The notes below the pieces were generated by a model that was not told the origin of the DNA, ran no database searches, and worked only from the letters and a program-made list of their open reading frames with translations. This document shows, piece by piece, positions 35,464-47,036 of a stretch of 64,000 nucleotides of DNA. The stretch's first letter is position 1, and each line of letters starts with the position of its first letter. Both the position numbers and the translations under genes were made by a program. Source of the stretch: Apis mellifera (Eukaryota > Arthropoda > Insecta > Hymenoptera > Apidae); NCBI RefSeq assembly GCF_003254395.2, contig NC_037642.1, positions 11,430,736 to 11,494,735 on the forward strand, given 5' to 3'.

Positions 35464-36437
35464 TAAGAGTGTTGATGAAAAGATGATATCATTTTACATA
35501 GAATAACTGCACATTTTTAATACTAATACTAAATGTAAAGTGTAAAGATCGATAAATGTAAAAAATCGATGTGCGTACCGCATTGAACATCCATAGTTAT
35601 TAGTTCAGCGGATGAATTTAGGTATGTGCTATTGTACAAATCGAACCAATATTATTAACGTGAACAAGGAGCTGTGAACAGTGAACAAGGAAAAAAAAAA
35701 TGCGAAAGAATGGCTGGATCGTTCTCTTTAATTAAAAGCGCCATGCTGTTTTCTACGAGATATTGTGAAAAAAGAAAAGAAAAAAAGCAAAAAAACAAAA
35801 AAACAAAAAAAAAAAGCGTTTCGAGAACGAACCTTTTTTGGCCAGGTTGCCAAAGTTAGGTTCTTAGGAGGCAGAGCAGAGAGAGAAGAAAAAAAATTTA
35901 ATCGATTGTTGAAATGAATTTGCGAAAATGTTGTTCGCGCGTGCCACACGAGGAGCGTATTAGGAGAATATATATTATTATATTATATTATATTATATTA
36001 TATTATATGTATTCAGGGATCTTTATTATCTAGTTATTATTGTTACGAGATCTGTGCATAGATCTTGCGCATAATATCGCTTTTTTTCGAAGCGAACAAT
36101 CGTATAGGAGCTATACTATACTCACATGAAAAAAAGAAAAAAAAGGTTCATTTTTAAAGGAGGGAAAAACCGTTTGTGTAACAAATTAATGGAGTAATAT
36201 TTTTTTTTTTTTTCTTTTGTCGATTACACGCAACCAAAAAAAAAAGGCAAGGTTTCCATCGATTTTTTCGGATCGGCTTTTTGTTATTTCACTTAATCGA
36301 TATTGACTCGATAATGAAACGAAGAGAGAGAGAGAGAGAGAGAGAAAGGAACAAAATTGTTTTATCATTATCAAAGTTATATATCAAATATTAGATTTCG
36401 TTGAAGAAGCTCGATCGGAGTCGTTCGAAACCTTGCG

Positions 36438-36469
<32 letters not shown>

Positions 36470-36767
36470 TTGCGTGTGCAAATCACTGTGACGTTCAGAG
36501 TGCAATAATATTCGGGGACATGCGATTACAACTTTTCTTTTTTGGTCAATCGATCGCGACGTCCTTTTTAAGTTTTCCTTTTATTTGTACATTTCGTCTT
36601 CGTTCTTCTAACGTTTGAATCCTTGTTTAAGAGAAAAAAAAAAAACCTCCTGCATTTAAATACACGATGCAACTAGTTAGATAGACGCTTACGTATTGCG
36701 TGTCCTTTCTCCATTAGTTTTTTTTTTCTCGATTTATCCGAACGACGGTTCATTTCCTCATTATGAG

Positions 36768-36810
<43 letters not shown>

Positions 36811-37570
36811 ATGCAACGAACGCGGATGAGGAAAAAGAAAGAAGAAAATCGCTGTTGAGCCACGGCGAATTTTTGTTCCATATATATATATATGTATATA
36901 TGTATATATATATATGTATATATATATGTGTATCTTTTCGCTCTTTTTTCGTTTCATTTTCTTTCTTTTTTTTCAATAATATGATTTCTTTTCTTTTTTT
37001 TCTTCCATTTCCCCCCCCCTCGCCCATCTTACGAATCGCAATAAAAGAAATCATGTTATTTGCTACACTGCCTTTCAGGTTGTAAATTTTGCAAGAGAAT
37101 CAAATGTTAATTTATTAGTAAACGATCGAATATTATTCTAAAAATGTGTTATCAGAGATGATTTCGTCACAAACGTTGTTTGTTTTTAGTTTTATGCGAA
37201 TTATTATATTTCATCAGGGAACCATATATATATATATATATATTAATCAATATCTCGATGGCGTTCGTCACCTGTTGATAGTATCGGGGTTTCTTTTCTT
37301 TTCTTTTTTTTTTTTTTCTTCTTCCAGAAAAAGTTGTTGTAATATCAAAATATTTAGTTAATCAGACGATAATGTACCATTTGTACCGTCCATAATAGAA
37401 GATGTTCAATACAATCGTGTTCAATTCTATGGAAACGATTGTAGGCTTGATTGTTTAAACATTTCAAATTTATTCAAATCTGTTGTCGACACTTTTTTTG
37501 TTTAATTATTATAACCGTTGGATATTTTTGGAAAAATGTGTTTGAAAATTGTGTTGATTGTTTAACTCCG

Positions 37571-37611
<41 letters not shown>

Positions 37612-37693
37612 ATATATTTTTACATTTTAATAGAAAATGTAAAATTTTCACGTGCTATCAATTTGTGATCTACTTTTTTTATCCGTTTTTACA

Positions 37694-37750
37694 TAGAGAG
37701 AGAGAGAGAGAAAGAGAGACAGAGCGAGCGAGAGAGAGAGAGAGAGAGAG
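37694..37750. repeat. (GA)n microsatellite, interrupted
   Basis: GA-dinucleotide array broken by AA, CA and CGAG interruptions. Confidence 0.9.
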
Positions 37751-39162
37751 AAAAAGATGTAATAATTTTCTTTAGTTGAAATTTCTGAGCGAAAGTTTCG
37801 GATGAATTTCGAATTCGAGGCCTAAAAATATCCTGGCACATGCATCAATCTTTTAATTTTCAAGATTTTTAACACGTACACACACAAATATCGAAAAATA
37901 TATACATACACGTAGGATAATTAATCCTTCGCCATCGAATTTGTCTATAATTGATCAACGATTCGATCCATTCTTCTGGTATGCGTGCCACGATCAAGGG
38001 GAAAAAGCCGCTAGGGAAATATTTTTTTACGAATTAGACTTAACTAGTTGGATGTTGGATGTTTTACGAGCATTTTTTTCTTTACTCTATACAAAACATA
38101 TTGTTCATCGATGATTCGCCGTGGCGATAGAATCACATAGTCTCAGGGTTTTTAACCAACAACCAACAAAATAAACAAATGATGATACAAATTTAGATAC
38201 ATATAAATAAATAAATAAATAAATAAATAAGCGCGCGTGTATATTTGTGGAGCAAAAACATTATAATAATAATTACGATATAGTAATAATAATAATAATA
38301 ATAATAATGAGGATAATAATGATGATAAAGGGATATTAACATTAGTATTAAACTGATGATGATGATAATAAAAAGCAAGAAACACGATATCGTTTCTTGT
38401 ATATTGTAAATTCACGCATTTGTTTTGCACACTGGATTTTGTATCCGGCGCGAAAGAAATATAATTCTAACGTCACTTTTTCTTTACGATCTTTCTCCCT
38501 GTTTCTAGGAAGAAGATTTGTATACGTACGTTATATACGTAGTTTATTCGAAAATTTCCATCAATAAATTCTAACCACATCCTGTATTTTTTTTTTTTTC
38601 TTTTTTTTTTGGCACGGGTATATATACGATTGCACAATTTTGAAAACGCTTCCGCTTTTCTAGCGAAACGTGCGTGCGCCGAAACAAAGATGACAAAATG
38701 GATCGTGGATTTGAAATGAATTTCATATATCATGGCGTGCAGTGTTTACGATTTGTTTCTTCTTCGAAAGTAAACAATATAAAGTGGTTCTTCGAAAAGT
38801 CCTTCTTTTCTCGTTCGTTTCGTCGTACTCACCAGACCAGTCGTAAATTTGTACCTGCTGCGAAGAAACGTTGCTTCTCTGCGACCTCTATATGCGTACG
38901 GAATATGTGTATACAGATACCATGTAATTATAATTTTTATATATATAAAGAAAAAAAAGAAAGGATACGTATGTGTGCGTGAGCATTAGGTGATAAGTCG
39001 AACGAAAATAAAAATAGGAATTAAGCTCGATTTTTATTCTTGAAATCTTCAATGTACGAGCTCCTGTTCGGAAAGAAATTCGCATTAAAATATTTACGTA
39101 TGAAAAATATATGCCAATTATAACGAAATAGAATACTATACTACTGACCTCGGTTGGCGCAG

Positions 39163-39242
39163 CAATCGTGTTGCGAGAGGAAGGATGTTCACGTGTGCTT
39201 CTTTATTTGTTAATCGTCTTTCTTGTCAATTTTGCCAGTAAG

Positions 39243-39274
<32 letters not shown>

Positions 39275-41001
39275 TATATACGTACTTACATATACATAAG
39301 TAAATATTTGTACTGTAAATAATAAGCGAAAAGTAAAGTTGAAAAAAGCCATTCCCTCGCAGAAGCAAGTTCGTACGTGCTGCGAAGCAATTGTTTGGAA
39401 TTCGATGTGGTCGACCTCGAGGATTACTTACCTCGGAATATTGAGAATGTACCGACGATCGATATGATGATCGGTGGTTTCAAATGTCCCGTCTCTGCTT
39501 TGCCCTTTGGCGCTTTGAAATCTGACTGGGCAAGATTACTGCTCCTGCAGAGAGCGCAACCAAAGGATTCGATTCTCTCGAAGAAACTAGGTCGTCTTTT
39601 CAGAATCTTAGCTTATTTCCAAATAGAGCAACATTACGATATTATTCAATCTGGAATTTTCAGCAGGTTGGTATAATAATGAAAAACGTAATTTTAAACG
39701 GTAGAGTTTTTTTTTTTTACTTTACGAAATCCGATATATTTCGACGATAAGTCTAATCGCATCTTTTGTAATTCGAAAGCGTAACCGTTACGAAAAGGAA
39801 AGAAACGAAGGGATTCAACAGCTCGGCAATCGATTTAGAAGGGATAGATAAAAATTTTACTGCAAATACTTTTTTCGACGATAAAAAGTCCATTGACACA
39901 ATTAATACGGCAATAATTCTTGGACAACCGTCGAATTTTTATCGATCGATAATCGGATGACATGAAACGATACGAGAAAAAGAAGATGGTAAATATTACC
40001 ACCGGTTTTTCAGATATAAATAAAAAAATTACGCAGAAAACAAATGAAATCCGTCGCAATCGAAATCGCGAATAATTTTACGAAAAGTCAAGGTGGTGCA
40101 AATATTTGTAGAAAAAAGGATCGAGTAAAAATAAAGATGACACCTTTACCGGTAAGAATATTAAGAATTTTTTCAAATTTTTTCAATAGATTTCGGCAGA
40201 GTATTTGGCAGCCATTAATAACCGATTTAATCCAATTTCTACAGTTACCGACATTTCGGAAATAACGATTTCTAATTCAAGTCGAGAATCAATAGTGAAA
40301 AATATGAAGGGAGAGGGAACGACGAGATCGATTTTCACCATTAAAATTAACACGATGAAATCTGATGATGGTATGGAAGATTTTAAAAGAATAAGCGATT
40401 TTTCTACGTCGTACGATTACTCCATAAAGTTCAATTTAGAATTGGAATTGAAAATGTAAATAGTCTGGAGATTTTTGATGTAAAAACTAGGCGTTCATTC
40501 GGATAAAATCTCCGCTAACTCGAGCGAAAGTTTTAATCAAAGTCCTTCGAATCGTCAAACAAACGACGTGTTCCTTCGGAAAGATTCCGTGGAATTTCTC
40601 GAATAAGAAACCTCCGACTTATAAAAAACTTGGAAAGCCCTCGTTGGATAACTTTTCGAAATACATTGTAATTTCACGAAATGTTAGTTTAACCACTTCT
40701 CCTTCTGTAGAAAATTAAAGGAGATTAAAAATGCAGATAAATCTAAAGGAAGTTCGACGAAATCCAAAAAGCTTGAACACGAATATCGAAAAGGATCTTG
40801 GATGGTTTTACAATTTTGCCCACGAAGATAACAAACAATACAGGTACGATATACATTTTTTAATCATATCACTAAATATTTTTCTATTATAATTTAATAT
40901 AATTTCTTAATTGCAGTAATAATCCGGCTGATCGTCGAGGTATTCGTATCAAATGCAACGGGAAGAAACGCAGCGGTAGAAAAGAAGCTTTACTCTTCTG
41001 A
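39163..41001 (+). CDS. Candidate multi-exon gene of unknown function
   Basis: Several open blocks with splice signals and non-repetitive composition lie in a row. Block A (39163-39237) has a hydrophobic stretch RVLLYLLIVFLVNFA like a signal peptide and a strong donor GTAAGT. Block B (39363-39666 or 39670) is open in the matching phase and reads DLEDYLPRNIENVPTIDMMI then GGFKCPVSALPFGALKSDWA. Block C (about 39778-39950), block D (40029-40152, donor GTAAGA) and block E (about 40191-40459, begins ISAEYLAAINNRF) follow. A last pair, about 40735-40853 and 40919-41001, ends KCNGKKRSGRKEALLF. No start codon is visible in block A's frame, so a 5' exon may lie upstream. The D-E intron would be only ~38 bp, and the exit from C is unclear. 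It may be a fast-evolving secreted-protein gene or a decaying one. Family not recognised. Confidence 0.35.
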
Positions 41002-42087
41002 TCTGCAAAAATATAATAGGATAATTTTTTTTATGAAAAAATAGGATAAGAAACGAATCAAACATTGCCTACCTAAATAAAATTGTTCGAATCTCGCTTA
41101 ATTGGACTTTACACTTCTTGATTTCCTTTATCGTGTCACGTTTGCACGTTGGAGAAGCTGGTACGACGACTGGGACATTTGCCGATTCTTATCAATGGCC
41201 GTCCAGTCCATAAATTCACGAGCCGGTGACCAATATTTACGAGGTCCTCTTCAAGCGTTACAAGCTGTAAACGAGTCCTCTTATTAATCCTATGCACAAG
41301 ATTTTTCGAATCGTCGACCAGCGAGTAAGCAGTTGAATCGTTTGCGATGCAACGCGATTAGGTGACAATTCATGCGATATGCGTTGAACGGGGCGTCGTG
41401 TTTCGTATGCGATTGCGATTCGAGTTGAAATTACACGCGAAGTAATAGGGGAGGGGAAAAAGATAGGGGATCAGTTTTGCACTGTTTAAAATGTTCTCGT
41501 TATTCGTAAGGGAGGGAGGAGGGGAAGGGAACGAGAACGATTGCGATGAGTTCATAATTGGCTTTACGCAAACTATCGTGACTCGATGGTTTAATAACGG
41601 TTTTTCGAGATAGCAGAGCCGATCGGTTTAATTTGCAACGATAGCATATCAGTGGGTTGCGGTTAATAACCAGTCCAAGGTACGTGAACAAATAGGTGTG
41701 TTCAATCAGCATCCCGCGTCGTTCCAAATTACTCCGCAATATTTTTGTTAAAATATCCATCCGCCGTCGGTTTCATCCATCGATGTACAATATCGTATAA
41801 ATGTAACGCGTACGACTGATTATTCAAAACGTACGGAGAAAGCACGGGGAATTGAATAATTTTATCGCTTTATTTATGCGAGAAAGTTTTGTAAATACGT
41901 TTTGGAACCTTTAATAAAGAAAAAGTGAATGAAAAATTTTGTCTTTTAATTATTTACATATATATATATATATATGTATGTATACATACCTATAAAATTA
42001 TTTGCATTTAAAATTTTATTCGTCGTTTTTAAATTCCTTGTACGCTCGAATCAGTTTAATTGGATAATCGTTTCCTCATCGAATGAT
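41002..42087. other. Intergenic DNA with one short open frame
   Basis: A 61-codon frame at 41102-41287 (+) reads TFARWRSWYDDWDICRFLSM in part and looks non-repetitive, but it has no matching start or splice context that I can defend. The rest shows nothing recognisable. Confidence 0.4.
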
Positions 42088-42927
42088 AAAAGGTGTGCCA
42101 AAATTAATGCAAGATTTGAATTAAATATAAAAGAGAGTTTTTAGTCTCTAGATATATTGATTTTTTAAGCGAATCATAAAGTATATAAGATAGGGTTATT
42201 TATGGAATAACATATCGAGCAAATGGCTTCCACGGCTTTGCTGCCATATACGCACCCTTTCGTCGAAATTTTTCATTACCTTTCTGCATAATTGTGGCTG
42301 AATGATTGGGATTGTTGACATAGAGCTTCCATTTCAAATAACCTCATAAGAAGAAATCTAATGGCGTTAAATCACACGATCTAGGGAGCCAATTCTGATC
42401 ACCGAAACGAGAGAGTACACGACTAGCAAATGTCTGGTGCAATAATTGAATCGTTTCATTGGCTGTACGGCACGTGACACCGTCTTGTTGAAAGCACGTA
42501 TCGGCCACATCAATATTATCCAATTTCGGCAGAAAGAACTATTGAGCACCATTAACAGTTGCTGCTCGACCAGCCTCGTTCTCAAAAAAGTATGGTCCGA
42601 TGATGCCTCCTGCTCAAAATCCGCAGCAAACAGTGACACATTGTGCGTTTGTTTTTCGCTAATCACATGTGAGTTCCCTAAACACGGCAATTTTGGCGAT
42701 TAACGAAGCCATCGAGATGAAAATGTGCTTAGGATTATTTTGCGGCCGCCAAACATTCATTATTTTTAAAATATTGTTCAATAACGAAGACACGTTGTTG
42801 TATCGTATAACGCTCTATGTTTACTAACCTTAAAATTCTCAGCTGTCAAACTGTTCTTTTTTCAGGGTTGCCAACAACTGGATGCAAAAATGGCGGCAAG
42901 TTCAATCTTAATTTTGGGCCACCTTTA
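42088..42927 (-). mobile_element. Decayed mariner/Tc1-type (IS630 superfamily) DNA transposon
   Basis: The ends are inverted repeats. The left end reads AAAGGTGTGCCAAAATTAAT. The right end, read inward, gives AAAGGTGGCCCAAAATTAAG. On the minus strand from about 42760 to 42300 a broken reading frame shows the transposase catalytic region typical of insect elements: GPYFFENEAGRAATVNGAQ, then FQQDGVTCRTA with the second catalytic Asp, then NWLPRSCDLTPLDFF with the third Asp, followed by GYLKWKLYVNNP. In-frame TAG and TGA codons interrupt it, and the N-terminal DNA-binding part is missing or unrecognisable, so it is inactive. Total length is ~840 bp against ~1.2-1.3 kb for intact mariners. Confidence 0.8.
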
Positions 42928-45796
42928 TATAGCGATACACGTGTATTAATATTTTCTTCTACAGGATCGAGAAACAAAGCGAGCCATATTTATTAAACTC
43001 AATAATTTCACCCGTTGTAGAATGGATTAACGGTGCATCGCCCCTCCTTCCAACGAAACAAATTACCTCGCTTCACCAAGATTCCAGTTGAGAGCGGAGC
43101 ATTCCCTTTGCACCTGCCTTTCTCAATTTCTCACGTCCATGCTGATAAACAGTCGCGCTTTGACGCGATTCGTTCGTAATTGCGTTAACACCAAACCGCT
43201 TGAAAATTCAATGTTTTCTCTTCTGTATTACACGGTATATATCGTTTGACGGTATTAGACAGATCGACACTAAACTTCGTAAACGTTCCTTTCGTTCCTT
43301 CCGTTTTTCCCTCTTCTTCTTCGAGGGGAATTCGAGCGAATTAAGGGAATCATTCAAGGGAGGAAGGGGATAAATGGGAATTGACAAATGGCGGCGATCA
43401 ATCGCGGGCAAATGTACAACTCAGCCGAAACAAATTTGCTCATTACTTATCATTTCTTCGCGATTACTCGCCCAGTAAGGATTATCCGTACACATTGTTC
43501 CATGGAGGGGGGGGGGATGGAAACAAATTAGCCGTTTCTCGAAGAGGTTTCCCTCGGCCTTCGTGTCTAGAATACGGGTGGAATGTTCGTTGCTCGAGCC
43601 GTTCGTCAGGATTACTTTAGCTTCTCGAGCAGCGACGATAGACTGGCGTCGTAGCGAGAGCAACGTCGAGGTTACTATACCGACAGAAAGTTCACGGGAA
43701 TCATTTAACCGGGGAAAGAGTAGCGTGATCACGGAGGAGGAGAGGGAGGTGCACGGAGAGGGGGGGTGCACGATGGTAATGCGGTGGTGCGGATAGAGGA
43801 AGGGGCGAGGAGACGCTCGGTAATTATTTTACCGACGAAAGCGAAGGGATGAGAGAATACAACTTGCCCCCTTCATCTTTTCACCCCACCTTCGTTTCCG
43901 GCGGCTTGATGCTAATTCATACTAATTGGTTGCATTACTCTCGTTTCATTCACCTGCATTGCTTCTTCTCTCTCTTTCGAGACCACTCGTCTCTACCTTC
44001 TTTGTTACCTCGTCTCTCCTCTATATATATATAAAATTTCTATTAATTAGTCACCAATTAATTTTCAATATTTCCCTCTTGTTTAATGGTAAAAATCTTA
44101 CGAATAACTTTGAATATTCTCGATCGTTACAAGATTCTTCTTTTTTTTTTCTCTCTTCCTTTCCAATCTTTCATTCCCACGAGATTCCGGTCGAAGAAAC
44201 TTGCTGCCTTGCTATTTTTATATTTAAAAAGGTATTTTATTGTGAAATACCGAACCGTGATTTAATCATCCAATTATGCGTCCATCGTGATTCATCCGAT
44301 TACAGTTTGTTTCCTAAAATTTGTAACAACGAATCAATGAAATGAAATTTTAAACTTTCGTTTCGTCAAGTTGGTTAAATTGTTGGTAAGCCATTTAATT
44401 TTTGGAGAGAGAATTTTTGGCGAAAGAATCTTGAATTATTGCGAAATAAAATAAAATAATTTATATTGAAATAAAAGAAGAAGTGTTATAAATAGACGCT
44501 CTTTGTTCTTCATGCTACGTTTCGTAACGATGAAAATTTCCTTTGAAATCAAGAGATCTCGTAGATCACGTATTATTTTATGGCACTTGGCACAGAGAAT
44601 TGCACGTACATTTTTTTTCCTCCAGTTGTCCGCTCTTTTTCATTTTCATCTTCTTGGGTCATATTTTTGGAAAACAACCGATCAATCATCGAATGCCGCT
44701 TTACGATTCACTCGACGACAAATTCTATTACCTAGAATTTAAAAAATTCGTTGAACAAAATTGAACAAGAATGTTTGAAAGAATAATTTTTGAAAAAATT
44801 TAAAAAAAATCGATGACAAAATCCATAGGCGAAGAAACGAGGGAGAGAGATGCGTGAGAAAACGTCGGATTGTCCGACACCCTTTGCAGGGGTGCAATCA
44901 TCTTTGCTCAGTGTCGTCCGTGAAAATCCATTCTCGTCACGTCGAGACAAACGGGCGCAGTTGACTCTCCATCTAAATCTTCTTCTTCCTTTCGTCCTTG
45001 GGATCTCTTTTCTTTACTCGCACGGATAAGAAATGAAATTAAAATTCTCAAGGAGACTGAAACGTCACGTTCCTCGTCGACCGTCTCATCTCGTTCCACG
45101 CTTCGCGGAAAGGAGCATCGCGTCCGTTCGCCTTCAGAAGATAAAGAAAACGGGAGAGATCGGGAGAGACTGCTTCGCGAGATCTTCGTAGATCGTTCGA
45201 TTCGAACGAGCCGGACTACCGGCACATTTCGAACTTTCTGCGAGAACAAAGGAATCCAAAGGATCGAGTTAACCTAAAACTTTGAATAAAAAGTTTAGTT
45301 AGTATTTTCTGAAAATAGAAATTCCCGAGATGTAAAATATTTACCTTTTTCGAATGCAGATTGCAGTAGAGTAACTACATTTTAATATTGTTTATCGAAC
45401 GTCTTCATTACACGAATGTGTCCATGTATATATAAATAAAATCGAATTTTAACCTATATAATTTTCAGTATCCATCTACAACACGCACATTATAAAAATA
45501 TATACACACATATATTTAATAAAATGTAGAAATGTAATAACATGTATACATGTACATATTTATTTTTTACAATGCAATAAATATTGTATACCATATTTTT
45601 CATCTTCTTTTTTTTCTCTTTTCCTTCAAGAAATTTCTTCTTTTCTTTTCGTTTTTCCGATACTTATAATTTTCCACTTTACAATATTTGCATATAGATT
45701 CTTTTGTTTATTGTTTTAATTACGTTAAATGTTTTTTGAACAAATATTTCGAGACATTATAAAATTTCTTTCGTTATAGTCTATATAAACTGTCAA
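42928..45796. other. GC/CpG-richer non-coding DNA
   Basis: No supported exon. 43000-43870 and 44800-45260 are GC-rich with G-runs (for example about 43506-43515). 43880-44780 is pyrimidine-rich and AT-richer. Short open frames here have no splice or family support. Confidence 0.5.
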
Positions 45797-47036
45797 TAAA
45801 ATTTATTTTGCCGATAAGTTAGATGACGATTGAAAAATTTCGATCAGCGCCATCTCGCGTTTGGATCACCGAAGCTCCGACTTGTTATTAATATAACATA
45901 ATACGCAAGGAGGTATTCGTGACGTCACAGAGAAAGAGAGGGCAACATTGTGCGACAAGGATAGAGAAGATGTGCCACTATTTTTGGTTATGCGGTTCCT
46001 GATACTTTTTAATAATTCAGAACGCAGTATCGAAAATTTATTAATTATTAATTTTCCATCAACAATTTCTACACTTTTGAACTCTCGTCTTAAAGTTGAA
46101 ACCTCAGACAACTTTCACGTGTAAATTTTAACGACAAATTTTTTTCGATTAATTATTTATTAAACGGATTTGTGCCTCGATCGACGCCCAATCCATTAAT
46201 TTCATTAAATATTATTATTAAATATTCAATACATTTCTGAATATAAATATATCCATTTAAAACGTTAAAATAGTTTTTGCTTTATTTTCGCGTTACTATT
46301 TTTATTTATAAGTTTGTTGTTTGTTTAAGCGAGATAATTTAATTATTTACCGTTTAATTATAGAATACGCAACTGGCACATATTCCATAATAATTATTTA
46401 TTAAAATCGCATCTCAAAGTTAGAACCTCGAACATTTTCCTCGTATAAATTTTAACGAAAAAATTCCCTTTTTATTAATTATTTATTAATAATCATCATA
46501 AAGTACATCATCCTCGATCTATCGAGTATTAAATAATCGATTTATTTATGTAAATAAGAACACATAATTATATATAAAAAATATAGAGGAAATAATGTTT
46601 CAGATGCATAAATTTAGAAATAAATTTTATAATGATGTGAAATTAATAATGAAAAAAATATATTGCAGATCGATTACATCAGTCCGAATATACGACGCGT
46701 TAATCGTTAATTAATGATAAATCGAAAACAATTTCTCGTTAAAATTTATATCAGAAACTCGTTTGAAGTTCCAGCTTTTAAAAGTGCAAAAGTTTTCGAT
46801 AAAAAATTAGTTATTAATTATTTTTTCAACGTGGTATCTTTTTTAAAATGGTGGAGGCGTAGCGACATTTTTTTTCCTGCTCGCACAATGTTGCCCTCTC
46901 TTTCTCTGTGACGTCACGAATACCTCCTTGCGTATTATGTTATATTAATAACAAGTCGGAGCTTCGTCGATCCAAACGCGAGATGGCGTTGATCAAAATT
47001 TTTCGATCGTTATCTAATTTATCGTCAAAATACACT
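45797..47036. repeat. Long inverted-repeat (foldback-like) element
   Basis: Core arms 45842-45955 and 46881-46994 are each 114 bp and are reverse complements with only 3 mismatches and no gaps by eye. Weaker pairing extends outward to about 45797 and 47036 and inward to about 46150 and 46690. Each arm contains the palindrome TGACGTCA. A third, direct partial copy of the inner arm sequence (AAAGTTRGAACCTC...TATAAATTTTAACGA) sits at about 46420-46480. There is no coding content. It resembles a non-autonomous transposon with long terminal inverted repeats or a foldback element; no target-site duplication was identified. Confidence 0.8.

Larger units (their letters stand above)
34492..39162. other. 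ERR 3' UTR and low-complexity intergenic DNA
   Basis: The ERR 3' UTR starts here; its end is not obvious. Candidate polyadenylation signals include AATAAAATG near 35146 and AATAAATCC near 35388. The stretch is full of simple repeats: poly(A) at 34751-34797, (AT)n at 35432-35460, (TATAT/ATTAT)n at 35970-36007, (GA)n at 36325-36352, TA/TG runs at 36770-36930, (AT)n at 37571-37617, (GA)n at 37694-37750, and (ATA)n at 38281-38309. No coding exon is supported. Confidence 0.6.

Noticed and set aside
42367..42690. 107-codon minus-strand ORF over the transposon
   Set aside because: It is a shifted frame of the broken transposase, which is read in another frame with stops.
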